From: Branchiostoma belcheri
Taxonomy: Eukaryota; Chordata; Leptocardii; Amphioxiformes; Branchiostomatidae
Reading direction: 5' to 3'
Assembly: GCF_001625305.1 (NCBI RefSeq)
Contig: NW_017803909.1
Span: forward strand, 685,605 to 749,604
Length of the DNA: 64,000 bases
The first letter of the stretch is position 1. Every line of letters starts with the position of its first letter. Of this stretch, positions 37,234-49,700 are shown one piece after another. The position numbers were made by a program, and so were the translations under genes. The notes below the pieces were generated by a model, which did no database searches, had not been told where the DNA came from, and saw only the letters and a list, made by a program, of their open reading frames with translations.

Positions 37234-39989
37234 ATGGCGAGATATCAGTTGTATGTCCTGATAGTTTCGGTCTTCACTATTACAACTGTCTTCGTCATAA
37301 CAACAGACAACAATCGCTACTTCAACGCCATGTTAAATCCAGACGTCAGACCAGTCTCCAGCAGATTCTTACTATCTAAAGACGCTCCTGTTAAACTTAA
37401 GGGGAAAACAGTGAGGTAGGTACCGGTGGAGGTCGACTGGCGAAAGTGTGTCAGAGTTGAAAGAATCCCATTTAAAATCTTTTGGCCCGAGTTGAATAAT
37501 TATCTATAAGTCACATCAAACGCACCTGAAGAGATTTTGTGGCAGTAAAAATAGTAACGTTTTTCAAAGTCAATTTCCGGTCATTTTTACATGTAGTAAG
37601 TTGAATCAACCCTATCCCATTGCATCCTGATATTTGTGAGGGAACACAAATGCGATGTTATTGACGGAGAACGGTTGCATGTTTTGTATCGTAGACTGGT
37701 TCTAGCTATCATGGTATTGGTGATGAAACACTCCTTACGTAGCCTATTTGGAGGTAGCGTTTCAACAAACGCACGAAATGGTGACGAAAATGTGCTAAGC
37801 TAGAAAGGGCAGTAAAATGAGAACATCAGACAGGTTTCCTCATCCATGATATTTCTGTACTGCCGCCCTGAACTTGCATTGGATGCAAGTTACGTGAGGG
37901 ATGTTAAAATCCCGTCTACACAAATCGTCCCTCTCCGGGGTGCTGATTTGATTTCAAGTGTACAAAATGCTACTGCTGTAGAAGACTAACGTTACTAACG
38001 TCTTCAGGCCGACCCTTTGCTGACACTGTTTTTTTTACACATTTCCTACATACGTACTTAATTATCGATATCTTGATACTTCACATTTCAGATCATCAGA
38101 TAATGACACTCTGCTACCCTATTCGAAATCCGAGGAGTGGCGTCGCCTTGTGAAAGGCTGTCAATTCGTCAAGTTTGCTGACACCGAAACTTTCCCCGCA
38201 CATAAAAACTCGTCGGTGACCGCCGGATCCGACACCAAGTACTTCGTGGACAAACTGCTGGATTCTCGGGGAAACGCTAAGGACGTTTGGGGGCATAGTG
38301 TCGTGATCAACAATCCGCTGAGTACTTTTTCGGTCGTGGAGCCAGGTGGGCCGAACGGCTGTGTTGAACGAAGACTCAGTCCTGCCGTGAAGACCTCCCG
38401 GCTACGCGGCTGTCATGCAGCGATTAACGCGGGGTTCTTCGGTCACAATCCGGGTCCCGATTTGGGAGCTTGTATGGGGAACGTTGTAACAGACGGGAAA
38501 CGTATACAAGATACCGGTGGCGTTCAAAATGCCAATTTTGGTATCAGAAAGGATGGGACGATTGTAGTTGGGTGAGTTAACTTTGTAACAACATCAAGTA
38601 TAAGCCACAAACTGTATGCTTTATATTCTCAGATGAGTCTAGATTTGAATTTAGACCTAAATATACTAGATACCAAAATGTCGACAACTGGACATTTCTA
38701 CCTTAGTGTATTTGAATTTACCCACTGCCTGGACATGCCCTTTGACTCACTCTATACAGGAAAGGCTGAAATTGTACTTCGTCATTCTGCCGACATTTTA
38801 GGTACCTGTCTGAGATGGACGTATTACAGGAAGACAACCCCTTTGTGCAACTGGTGACTGGAGTTATCTGGTTGGTCAGGAATGGGACTGTCTACGTGAA
38901 GGAGAGCAAAACTAAGGATTGTGGAAGTTTACAGGAGTATGGTGAGTTGTATCGTACAAGACCTGGTGTTGTACATATGGTAGCCACTAGCATGACCTAC
39001 TATTGTAAATGATCCACAAGACGTTGGGTCTAGTTCGTATCACAAGACGTTTAGATTCGTGAAAGTAGTAATCATTAAGATAATGTTCATGTCATTTCTT
39101 GTTTATTGAACTTTTTCTCTAAGGTACCATGGACGAGTTTGTGGATGTCCTGTCAGCTCGGACTGCAGTAGGACATGACGTCCATGGGAGGGTTGTCCTG
39201 GTGCAGATAGATGGAAACACTGAAGAAAGAGGGTGAGTAGAGCTCTACTAGAGCAGTACGTAACGGAAGAAATGAAGTGTTGATTTATAAAATGTTGGTG
39301 GAGCAATCCCAAGGTCAACAGTTTGTGCAGTTCAATTTCATACCGTCACAGGGCTTTTGTTTTAAGTTTTTTTTCTGTTGTGAATATTTTCTTTCTTATG
39401 GGCAAAGTTGTTTTATAGATTAAACAACGAACTGATTTTACAGTGAGGGACTCGCACTAGGTCTAAATTATACTCACTACCAATGCTTCCATTTGTGTTT
39501 CAACAGGCTGAGTTTGTGGGAGTTTGCAGAATTTCTGCTGACTCTGGGAGTGGTCAATGCTGTCAACCTGGACGGAGGAGGTTCTGCCACACTAGTGTTG
39601 GATGGAACTGTTGCTAACTACCCTGCAGATCACTGGTAACTTATATGACAATATGTTGTTTCTCTGACACTGGCAGCTTGTCAGATACTGGTGTCAAGGA
39701 TTTAAACTTAAAGGCTGCACGACTTGTGAAAGACTGCACAACAACTCCACAAGGTAAAGCATAAAATCTACAAGAATTTAATGATGCAAATACTATTAAT
39801 AATTTTGCTTGCTTTCATTTCAGTGCTAATGACCATAATCAGACATGGCACTGCATGCGGGAAGTCTCCACCATCCTGTGTGCTCATGATCCAGAAGATC
39901 AGATGACATCAGACTGCAGAATTGTGAAGACTTACACTTGCTTGAAAGTCACAGTTTTGTGTACAATTCTGAGTTGGATTCTGCAGTAA
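37234..39989 (+). CDS. NAGPA-like phosphodiester glycosidase, short paralogue
   Basis: NAGPA (uncovering enzyme) removes N-acetylglucosamine from GlcNAc-P-mannose on lysosomal hydrolases in the trans-Golgi to expose mannose-6-phosphate. Exons: 37234-37415, 38092-38571, 38802-38941, 39124-39232, 39507-39635, 39824-39989; 401 aa, phases consistent. It has an N-terminal hydrophobic segment (LYVLIVSVFTITTVFVITT), likely a signal anchor. The glycosidase domain shows [65 protein letters not shown] and [15 protein letters not shown]. Exon sizes 3-5 (140, 109, 129) are identical to the second copy at 46.8 kb. After the catalytic domain the protein ends with a short hydrophobic tail (CLKVTVLCTILSWILQ) and lacks the EGF modules and usual C-terminal membrane helix. 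It may be a specialised or soluble form; the final exon may have gained a new stop by reading into an intron. Confidence 0.88.
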
Positions 39990-40230
39990 CTCACAAGAAT
40001 ACACACTGGTGCTACGAGAAAAAGCAACAACCAAGTATGTTAACCTCCTTGGAACAACTTATGAGTTTTCTTTAGTGGATGCAGACTTCTCTTCTGCTAG
40101 ATGATGGCATACGGATGGAATCAGGCTGGATGGAATAATTCACCAGCTACAGGAAGAGCCACAAAGTTAATTGGATTTTTCAGAATCATTTGACAATGTT
40201 TCAATCCTATATTCTTGCGTATTGGTAGAC

Positions 40231-40236
40231 AATAAA
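40231..40236 (+). other. Short NAGPA-like gene polyadenylation signal
   Basis: AATAAA 242 bp after the stop codon and only about 95 bp from the stop of the convergent NDUFAF6 gene. Confidence 0.55.
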
Positions 40237-40331
40237 GTTTTATATAAAGTCAGTAAGATGTGCAGATCTGTAAGTTCAAATTCCTGTGTCTGCTGTTACT
40301 GTTAGCTTCTTAGATTTTAACATTTCAAAAA

Positions 40332-43300
40332 TCAGAACGTCCTTTTCAGTTTTTGCAGCAGTAGATGAAAAGGTAGTAGGGTATCTCTTTGCTGTAATGA
40401 TGAATCAAAGATGTTGAAGTCTACTTTTTGTATCCTCTTCAAGTAGAAGTCACAAGAAAGCTGCAATGACAAGAATGACCACTGTTAGTCAAAGTGTAGA
40501 CTACCTCAGAATTAGTTTGCAAAACTACTAGTTTTCTTATTAACAGATATAAATAATTTAGCATGTGAAAATACATTCCAAGACAAATAATTATATAATG
40601 ATATATGCCTAATGCTATAGCTTACCAATTAAAGTATAGTTTAGCTTCGAAGCACTTGTACAATTTCACAACACATCTTGAAACACCAGTATATTGAACT
40701 TACTGCTGGAAGGAAGGCTGACATGGATTTTTTGGGGACATCTTTCTTCAACGACCTCGCCTGAAAAAGATAGAAACATAAAGCCTGAAATCAGAAGTGC
40801 TCAGGAAGGCCTCTGATGACACAACTTTCTTTTTGCCTTAATGTAAAATTAATTTATCAGAACAGTGCTGTTGTTTATGTAAAACAAATTGGATATAATA
40901 CTACATACAAGAGTGCCTTACTTTCTCTAGGTGTGAGTGAGAGAGACTGGCAATCTCATACATCACATCCTTGACTTTCTGGTCCTGTCTCCCCCTCACT
41001 ATGTCCTCTTGGGAAACTCCACACTGTAGGAAATATGAAACACTAACGTAAACTCATATTCTGTCAACAGAATTTCTGTTCAAACTACAAATTTGCAAAT
41101 AATCTGAACGAAGCTATTAATTTGTATTTATGTTATATTGACTATAAGACAGGGATGTTTAAAAGTGTGACCAACCTGTATCATAACATCCATTGGTAGA
41201 AAGACTCTCCTCCTATTGGCTAGGTAGGGTGCAGCTCTCAATGCTGTACAGATGCCAATGGCTTTACCAATATGACTAGCGGCATGGTCTGCATGTACAT
41301 CTTTGATACCTGTTGAAGACCATTGTAAGAAAAATACATAAAAGTGCAGAAACTGAACACTGAAAATGCAAAACATGTATATACATATGTACACCAAATG
41401 GTTATGACGTGACAAAAATGATGTCTTAAGATTGAATATCATAACATAATTGATATTCTGCTTACTTAAGACTTCTTAATGTTTATCATGTCTAGCAATT
41501 TAATATAAAATTTTTATATTACTAGTTAATATTTTTTTCACTGTAGATCTTGGTTGTGTTTTTTTCCCTTTTACCCACAATGACATGTTGTTGCACCCTA
41601 TGCAACCATACAAGCAGCCCCTATTACCTCTTCTTCTAGCATAAGGAAGTAAGCAAAACTATATAGGTTTACCTAGAATTTCTAAGGTGAGGTACAACAC
41701 AGAGGACACAGTTTGCTCTGAGTAGTCCTCCAGTGCTGTGAGGTTTCTGTGTGGTTGATCATCCAGGTTTTCTATCTGTGAAGGAAGTACATGTAGTACA
41801 TTGACCAACATGATGAAAAAATGTCATAAAAACATACTGAAATCAAGGGGAGATTGAAGAGAATATCTCTGTATTTTGTCACACTTAGTTGTATACATGT
41901 ACATGTACCTGAATTAGTTGATACTGTAACTGGATATATAAGAAATACACTAATAAATAATTCAGGATCATCATGTTCCCTTAATATAACCTGAGCTGTC
42001 GCTGTAACAACTGCCCCCTGGCCTTTTGAAATGGAACAACCCTTTCTTAAATACTGACCCTGTTATCCAAAATCCTGCTGAACCACCTTTTAGTAAGCCC
42101 ACAGCTGTCAACTGCCTGGAGCAAAAAATACAAAGGAATTAATAAATGGCTGAGGAACAACAGACATCATTTTAACTTGAGAATTAAAAGAAGAATTCAA
42201 AGTGAGTTTTAGCTTCATTTTGTAAGGCAGGATACTGACATAAAAAGGCAGTGATGGAAAATCCACTCATAAAGACGTACCTACCTTGGCTAGTTCTTGG
42301 GCAACTGGCTGCTGTGGAGGTCTTTCCTGCAGGTTCAAATGATAAAAAAATTCAACATCCTACAAAGGAGCTCATAGATGTTTCTGAATCCTTGACTTCC
42401 ACTGTAATCAAATATAATTGTGCATTCCATTGAATGGATATAGAAAATCACAACAGCAACAAATCATTTCCTAAACCTAAATCATGCTTTCAGTCTGTCA
42501 AAGTTGAATTTAGCCACATGCTGAACCATATAACTCTTAAACATCAAAAGATGCTAGAGTTATTGTCTTATATTATACATCTACTATTTTTGATTCCATG
42601 AAAGGATTCCCATTGTTAGGTGAAGAAGGGTTTTCAAAATGAGGCAGGTACCTGATAAATGTCAGCTAGTGTATCCTTCCAGAACTGCATCCTCATCTTC
42701 CCTATGTTCTTGTCTGTCACTGAGTCTCTGACCTGTTACGAAGGAAACAAATTAGACCACAAAGAAAAAGAAAACACACAAATGACCATGCTCAACTGCC
42801 ATTTTAACCAGTGTCTACCTGACAATATCGTAAACATGTACCTTACATGTTTCTAATACTGTCAATGATGTACCTCTGAGGAATTGATGATGTCTCAGAG
42901 GCTTAATTCAATTAAATGTTATATTTTATAAGTATTTTCCTTGTACTACAACAGATATACAGTCTAAAATATTAAAAAAATACTCGGAAAATACACAAGC
43001 ATTTTTCTAAACTCCAGCCAGATAGATTTTATTTTTATTTATTTTATTTATTCTTTGCCTCAGGCCAGAGGCCCATATAAAAACAGGGACAATACAACAA
43101 CAAGTACAAATACACAAATCACATACAGTTGTTTAAAAAGTGCGACCAGAAGAGGCTCCGGGTAAACACTTCCGAATGACAAAGCGCACATACAATACTA
43201 TTTCTCGATGTGAGAAGGCGCTTGACAAATGAATAGCAGAGTTTGCGCCACCTGGCGTCAAAGGTATTGATACGTAAGTGTGTACATAACTGACTGTTAC

Positions 43301-46300
43301 TACACCACCTAGGCTGGTTCATCAGCATTTTAAGAGCGTCGTGGTATGCAGTCTTAAAACGCTGAAGCACACCAACACTGTGCCTGATCCACAGCTGCGA
43401 ACAATAAATGGACGAACAGTGGGACATAAAAAGTATGCGTTTAACCTCTGTTGCACAGTTACTGAATCTACGGCATAAAGAGTTAGCTTTGGTGTAGAGT
43501 TGTCTTGTTGCATTACGGATGGATGTATCATCGGACAAGTTGTAGGTTATCTGTACGCCTAAGTATGTAACAGAAGGAACGTAATCCAGAGAGGTGCCAT
43601 ACAGTGTAACAGAGGGAGGTTCGCTACATAGGAGTAATCGTGGGCATGGGAAATACATGCAGTTGGTTTTCTTATTACAAAAAATAACATCATTCTCGAC
43701 TCCAAAGGCCTCACATGTGTTAATTAGCTTCTGCAAGGCTTTTCGCAGAAGGACAAATCAGGCAGATTTATAAGGGATTTTAAATATTGAATGTTATCTA
43801 TAGTTTTGATATAGTCATTTTTTTACCAATGCCAGTTCCACATTGAAGGCTCTAACTGCAAATGCAGCCTGGTGGGCAGCGCTGGGGAGAAGCAGCACGC
43901 AGAGGTAGTTCTCATAGTCATGCTTTCTGCAAGAGAAGAAACATTAGCAAATGTTATNCCTTACTTTCTCCAGGTGTGAGTGAGAGAGACTGGCAATCTC
44001 ATACATCACATCCTTGACTTTCTGGTCCTGTCTCCCCTCACTATGTCCTCTTGGGAAACTCCACACTGTAGGAAATATGAAACACTAACGTAAACTCATA
44101 TTCTGTCAACAGAATTTCTGTTCAAACTACAAATTTGCAAATAATCTGAACGAAGCTATTAATTTGTATTTATGTTATATTGACTATAAGACAGGGATGT
44201 TTAGAAGTGTGACTAACCTGTATCATAACATCCATTGGTAGAAAGACTCTTCTCCTATTGGCCAGGTAGGGTGCAGCTCTCAATGCTGTACAGGTGCCAA
44301 TGGCTTTACCAATATGACTAGCGGCATGGTCTGCATGTACATCTTTGATACCTGTTGAAGACCATTGTAGGAAAAGTACATCTAAGTGCAGAAACTGAAC
44401 ACTGAAATTTTTGAAAATGCCATACATGTATATACATTTATATATAAATGGTCATGACATGAAAAGTTTCATATAACTATATTTTTCTCTGTAAGTCTTG
44501 GTTGCATTTAACCCCTTTTATACACAATGGCATGTTGTTGCACCCTACTAGTATGCAACCATACAAGCAGCCCCTAGCCTCTTCTTCTAGAATAAGGAAG
44601 TAAGCAAAACTAGGTTTACCTAGAATTTCTAAAGTGAGGTACAACACAGAGGACACAGTTTGCTCTGAGTAGTCCTCCAGTGCTGAGAGGTTTCTGTGTG
44701 GTTGATCATCCAGGTTTTCTATCTGTGAAGGAAGTACATGAAGTACATTGACCAACATGATGAAAAAATGTCATAAAAACATACTGAAATCAAGGGGAGA
44801 TTGAAGAGAATATCTTTGTATTTTGTTACACTTAGTTGTACATGTACATGTACCTGAATTAGTTGATACTGTAACTGGATATATAAGAAATACACTAATA
44901 TATAATTCAGGATCATCATTTTCCCTTGATATAACTTGAGTTGTCGCTGTAACAACTGCCCCCTGGCCCTTTGAAATGGAACAACCCTTTCTTAAATACT
45001 GACCCTGTTATCCAAAATCCTGCTGAACCACCTTTTAGTAAGCCCACAGCTGTCAACTGCCTGGAGCGAAAAATACAAAGGGATTAATAAATGGCTGAGG
45101 AACAACAGATATCATTTTAACTTGAGAATTAAAAGAAGAATTCAAAGTGAGTTTTAGGTTCATTTTGTAAGGCAGGACACTGACATTAATTGATAAAAAG
45201 GCAGTGATGGAAAAACCACTCATAAAGACCTACCTTGGCTAGTTCTTGGGCAACTGGCTGCTGTGGAGGTCTTTCCTGCAAGTTTAAATAATAAAAAATT
45301 CAACATTCTACAAAGTTCATAGATGTTTCTTGACTTTCACTGTAATCAAATATAATTGTGTATTTCATTGAATGGATATAGAAAGAAAATCACAACAGCA
45401 ACAAATCATTCCTAAACCTAACATGGTGTGTAAAAGTGGGATTGAGCCACGTGCTGAACCATAAAACTCTTAAATTTCAAAAGATTCCTGTGTTATTGTC
45501 ATATACATATAGTACACATCTACTATTTTGATCCCATGAAAGGATTCCCATTGTTAGGAGCAGAAGGGTTTTCAAAATGAGGCAGGTACCTGATAAATGT
45601 CAGCTAGTGCATCCTTCCAGAACTGCATCCTCATCTTCCCTATGTTCTTGTCTGTCACTGAGTCTCTGACCTGTTACGAAGGAAACAAATTAGACCACAA
45701 GAAAACACACAAATGACCATGCTCAGCTGCCATTTTAACCAGTGTCTACCTGACAATATTATAAACAGGTACCTTACATGTTTCTAATATATTGTCAATG
45801 ATGTACCTCTGAGTCTGAGGATATCTCAGAGGTTCTTAATTCAATTAAATGTTATATTTAAAAGTATTTTCCTTGTACTGCAACAGATATACAGTCTAAG
45901 ATACTAAAAAAAATACTCGAAAAATACACAAGCATTCTTCTAAACTCCAGCCAGATAGAATTATAAGGGATATTAAATATTGAATGTTATCTATAGTTTT
46001 GATATAGTCATTTTTTTACCAAAGCCAGTTCCACATTGAAGGCTCTAACTGCAAATGCAGCCTGGTGGGCAGCGCTGGGGAGAAGCAGCACGCAGAGGTA
46101 GTTCTCATAGTCATGCTTTCTGCAGGAGAAGAAACATTAGCAAATGTTATTGTCATAGAAAGAAGGTTAGATCTATATGGAGACCTAAACCTGATCTATA
46201 TAATATGACACAAGTATAACTCAGGTAAGTATCCTGGCATGTCAAAATATTTCTACACATGAGATGGATCCCTCATATCTATAGTTCATCTAATGTATAA

Positions 46301-46577
46301 CGAGATACATGTAACTGTTTAAGTGTTTTTAATATGCCACGCCCCCTTTATGATACTCGCCGCAGAAGTTTGTAACTAGTGAGGTCATCGAAAATCTATC
46401 AAAATAGTCCATAAAATGATGGTTTTACCTGACCAAATCCATGCAGTACTGTCCGTGTGATTGTCTAGTGGTCGAAGCACTTCTCTGACTGCAGCTAGCG
46501 CAGGGTAACAGCTTCTGTGCGGTCAAAATCACGGGTAGCTGCCGACCGGACCGAAATAACTTCATCTGTGCCGCCAT
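40332..46577 (-). CDS. NDUFAF6: NADH dehydrogenase complex I assembly factor 6 (exons 2-8 duplicated)
   Basis: Mitochondrial squalene/phytoene-synthase-like protein needed for early complex I (ND1) assembly. Exon 1 is 46577-46429 ([13 protein letters not shown], basic presequence-like). Exons 2-8 occur twice: distal copy 46119-46020, 45670-45590, 45275-45234, 45060-45004, 44722-44620, 44351-44218, 44065-43965; proximal copy 43926-43827, 42732-42652, 42326-42285, 42115-42059, 41775-41673, 41309-41176, 41023-40922. Exons 9 and 10 are single: 40760-40704 and 40460-40332. One set gives about 317 aa. Landmarks are [68 protein letters not shown] and [11 protein letters not shown]. Distal exon 8 lacks one C (four instead of five at 44034-44037), breaking the frame; proximal exon 8 is intact. 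The gene is divergent from the long NAGPA-like gene, 217 bp away. Confidence 0.92.
40916..43957 (-). repeat. NDUFAF6 exons 2-8, proximal copy
   Basis: This segment and 43959-46150 align across seven exons and all introns with scattered substitutions and small indels. It carries an extra ~740-bp retrotransposon fragment and ends at the single undetermined base at 43958. Confidence 0.9.
43027..43763 (-). mobile_element. 5'-truncated non-LTR retrotransposon fragment
   Basis: This ~740-bp insertion is present only in the proximal NDUFAF6 copy, in intron 2; the distal copy reads straight through at about 45955-45965. On the minus strand, 43736-43119 encodes 205 aa with KTNCMYFP and VTYLGVQI followed by a Cys-rich tail. 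This resembles the end of a CR1/L2-type reverse transcriptase open frame (KTxVMxF ... YLGV). The 3' end is an (ATTTT/TTTATT)-type short-repeat tail at 43027-43052. An imperfect target duplication around AGATTTA flanks it. The catalytic reverse-transcriptase core is missing, so it is inactive. Confidence 0.8.
43958..43958. other. Single undetermined base (N) at duplication joint
   Basis: The only N in the window. It falls exactly where the proximal copy (ending in exon 2 flank, CAAATGTTAT) meets the start of the distal copy (exon 8 donor region, CCTTACTTTCTCC). Confidence 0.95.
43959..46150 (-). repeat. NDUFAF6 exons 2-8, distal copy
   Basis: Second version of the duplicated segment, contiguous with exon 1. 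It lacks the retrotransposon fragment and has a 1-bp deletion in exon 8. Confidence 0.9.
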
Positions 46578-46794
46578 TTTATTCTGACCTCCGACCTTCG
46601 TTAACTAGGTGCCTGTTCACCAAAATGTGCGCTTTTCTAGCACATTTTCAGTGCTAAGGTTCTGTACATTTATACAAGTCGGGACTTTATGTCTCGTTAC
46701 CCAAGACACATTAGTTAAATCCACTAGACAAGATTCTTTCCGTCTAGTTAGCACAAGTTAATATTGAAGGTCGAAGGTCACATCGGCAGGAAAG
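46578..46794. promoter_or_regulatory. Bidirectional promoter, NDUFAF6 / long NAGPA-like gene
   Basis: Only 217 bp separate the two divergent start codons. Each ATG is embedded in a YY1/TISU-like AAxATGGCGGC: AAAGATGGCGGC on the plus strand at 46791-46802 and AAAATGGCGGC on the minus strand ending near 46570. No TATA box is evident. Such elements are typical of housekeeping genes with very short leaders, mitochondrial ones in particular. Confidence 0.6.
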
Positions 46795-49700
46795 ATGGCG
46801 GCGGTCACGAGCATGAGAAGTGTCTTCGTCAACATTTGTATTGTTTTGTCTTCCGTACGAGCATATATCTCATCAGGACCGTAAGTAAAGCAACATCTAA
46901 TCGTCAAGTGATCGTGACATGACTTGCTTTTCTTGATTGGTGTCGATCTGCTTGGCTGTTTTAGAAAACATATGGTATTTTGGGAGGGGGCGTTGCAGCT
47001 AACATTATTATGCAACGGATATGTGAGAGTCTAACCGGACATTCGTGTTGACAATTACCTAATTGACAATATTGCATTGTTAGTATGTTGACACAACATT
47101 AAGTGTTTGGTCTTTCGAAAAACACCACATCCTTCTACTGTAGCTTTAAGTTAAATCTTTATGATATCTTAATTTGATTTTGGTATTTATTGTGTAATCT
47201 TTTCCAAGTTCAGTAACGGTTACTTAATATACAATTGTAGTTCAATCTTTTACTCAAAACAAACAACCATCAAAACAAGAGGGCCAAATTTATCTGTTAC
47301 TGTCAACAATTAACATTTTCTCTTCAGCTCACACGTATAGATGAAGCTGTATATTTTACTGACATCTCTGATATGATGTAATTTTCTTACTTACAGATCA
47401 TTAAACGATGACATGCTGCTACCCTTTCCATCATTTGAGGAGTGGCCGAGGCACTCCCACCGCCATGTCAGAGACTGTCAGCCTGATATATTTGGTAACG
47501 CCACCCACGAAACATTCTCTGCGCACAGAAACTCCAATATAACTGTCCCATCTACCACCAGATACTTTGTAACCAAAGTGGTGGACTCTCTTGGGAATGT
47601 TAAGAATGGTTACGGACATTATACAGTGATCAACAATCCACTGAGAACTTTTTCAGTCGTGGAGCCAGGTGGGTCCAATGGCTGTATTGAGGAGAGAAGA
47701 AGGACGGTTTTGAACACGTCTCAGGCCCGTACCTGCCATGTAGCTGTTAATGCAGGTTTCTTCAACACTCACACGGGAGCCTGCCTGGGGAACGTGGTGA
47801 CAGATGGCAAACGTATACAAGACTCAGGGGGGATACAAAATGCCAACTTTGGGATCAGAAAGGATGGAACAATTGTAGTTGGGTGAGTAAATTTTAGATT
47901 GTAATATGGTTCTGTATTGCTACTTCTTATATTAGCATTATGATGCAGATCAAGTTTATGTAGAAATAACTCCCTGGCCATGGCATTGATATAGTTATTT
48001 TTTTCACTTCTCTCACATCTATTTGACATCTTACTCAGGTACCTGTCTGAGCTGGATGTTTTACAGGAAGACAACCCATTTGTGCAACTAGTGACTGGAG
48101 TTATCTGGTTGGTCAGGAATGGGACTGTCTACGTGAACGAGAGTCAAACCACAGAATGTGCAGACATGCAGGAGACTGGTGAGTTAGTCTTGTAACAGGG
48201 CTCAAAATACTGGATGCATATGCAGGTTAGTGCAGGTAAAATTGGAGCTGTGTAGATACCTCCTAGATTCTGAGTAGTGCAGGTGTAATTTGTCTGGTGC
48301 AGGAAGTTTTCAATGTTACCTGCACCAGTGAGTTAAAAATCACAAGTAGGGAATTTTATAATCCAAGTAAGCGGCTTATATTTGTTTTGACTTATTTTGT
48401 GTTTGATGTGATTTAAATTCTTTCCTACAGGTAGCCTGGATAGGTTTGTGAATGTTGTGTCAGCTCGGTCTGCAGTAGGACATGATGAGGAGGGAAGGGT
48501 GGTCCTGGTGCACATAGAAGGACAGACAGGAGACAGAGGGTGAGTGGGAGAAGCAGCTGATGTTCATCAACAGATTATAGTTCAGTCTTGTTTTCAGCAA
48601 AACCATCCAGAAATTGAAAAGGAGAACTTTTAGCTGTAATATTTTAACTTGTTGCTAGATATGTAAAATTTAGTTTCACATACCCATCATCTATCTTTAT
48701 AATTCATATTGTCTTTCTGCCATAGCCTTTGTAGTCATAGAAATATTTGCCATTAAGTAGATGATGCACATTCTAAGCATCTTTTTTTGTCCATTTACAG
48801 AGTAAGTCTATGGGAGTTTTCAGATTACCTGCAGAGACTGGGGCTGGTTAATGCCATTAACCTGGATGGAGGAGGGTCTGCCACAGTGGTGATGGATGGA
48901 ACTGTTGCTAACTACCCTTCTGACCACTGGTAATTACACAACTTACAAAACATAACTCACGACTGTGGCATGGGCTGGCTATAGTTACACTTTAGAAAAA
49001 TTATAGTCTACAATTTGTGTACATTTTGTATGATATATTTTATCTTCATATTGACTGTATTGGTCAGGGTACCACCCCTTACGAGGTGACGTACCCTTTC
49101 ATTGGCTGATACAAGACGGGTGTGCCCGGCATCTGTCGGTGATGATGTACATCACCTCCGTATGTTTGCATAACTACGTAAAAAAAATAGTCACTGTATT
49201 ACATTTTGGCAGCTTACAAGAGGTATCCAAGCGCTAAATGACGACTGTTTAACTGTAATCCCAGAGATAACTACTAACTAATATGAGTTAATTATATAAT
49301 CACTATTATGCTTGATTGTATTTCAGTGCTGACAACCCAGCCTGGCGCTGTGCCCGTGCAGTCTCCACAGCTCTGTGTGTGCACAGTCTGGACTGTGAGC
49401 CAGCAAACTGCAGTGGACATGGGGAGTGTGTGAATGGGGAATGTCAATGTCAGGGCAGGTAGGATACATTATGTATGTCTGTTCTTCGAATGCAAGCTCA
49501 TTTGTGTTGGTAGAATCCATAGTTGTAGAGTTTAAACTTTGTCCCAACACAAGAAAGGAACGCACCATAAAGTTTTCAGTCAGTCTCATCAACCTTCGTC
49601 AGATGTATGATCCACTAGCTGACTCTCCACCGGAAGGTGGAAGTGTGATGACATCAGGAGATTGACCGAAAAATTATCATGCTAAGTTCCTTTCTCGTGT

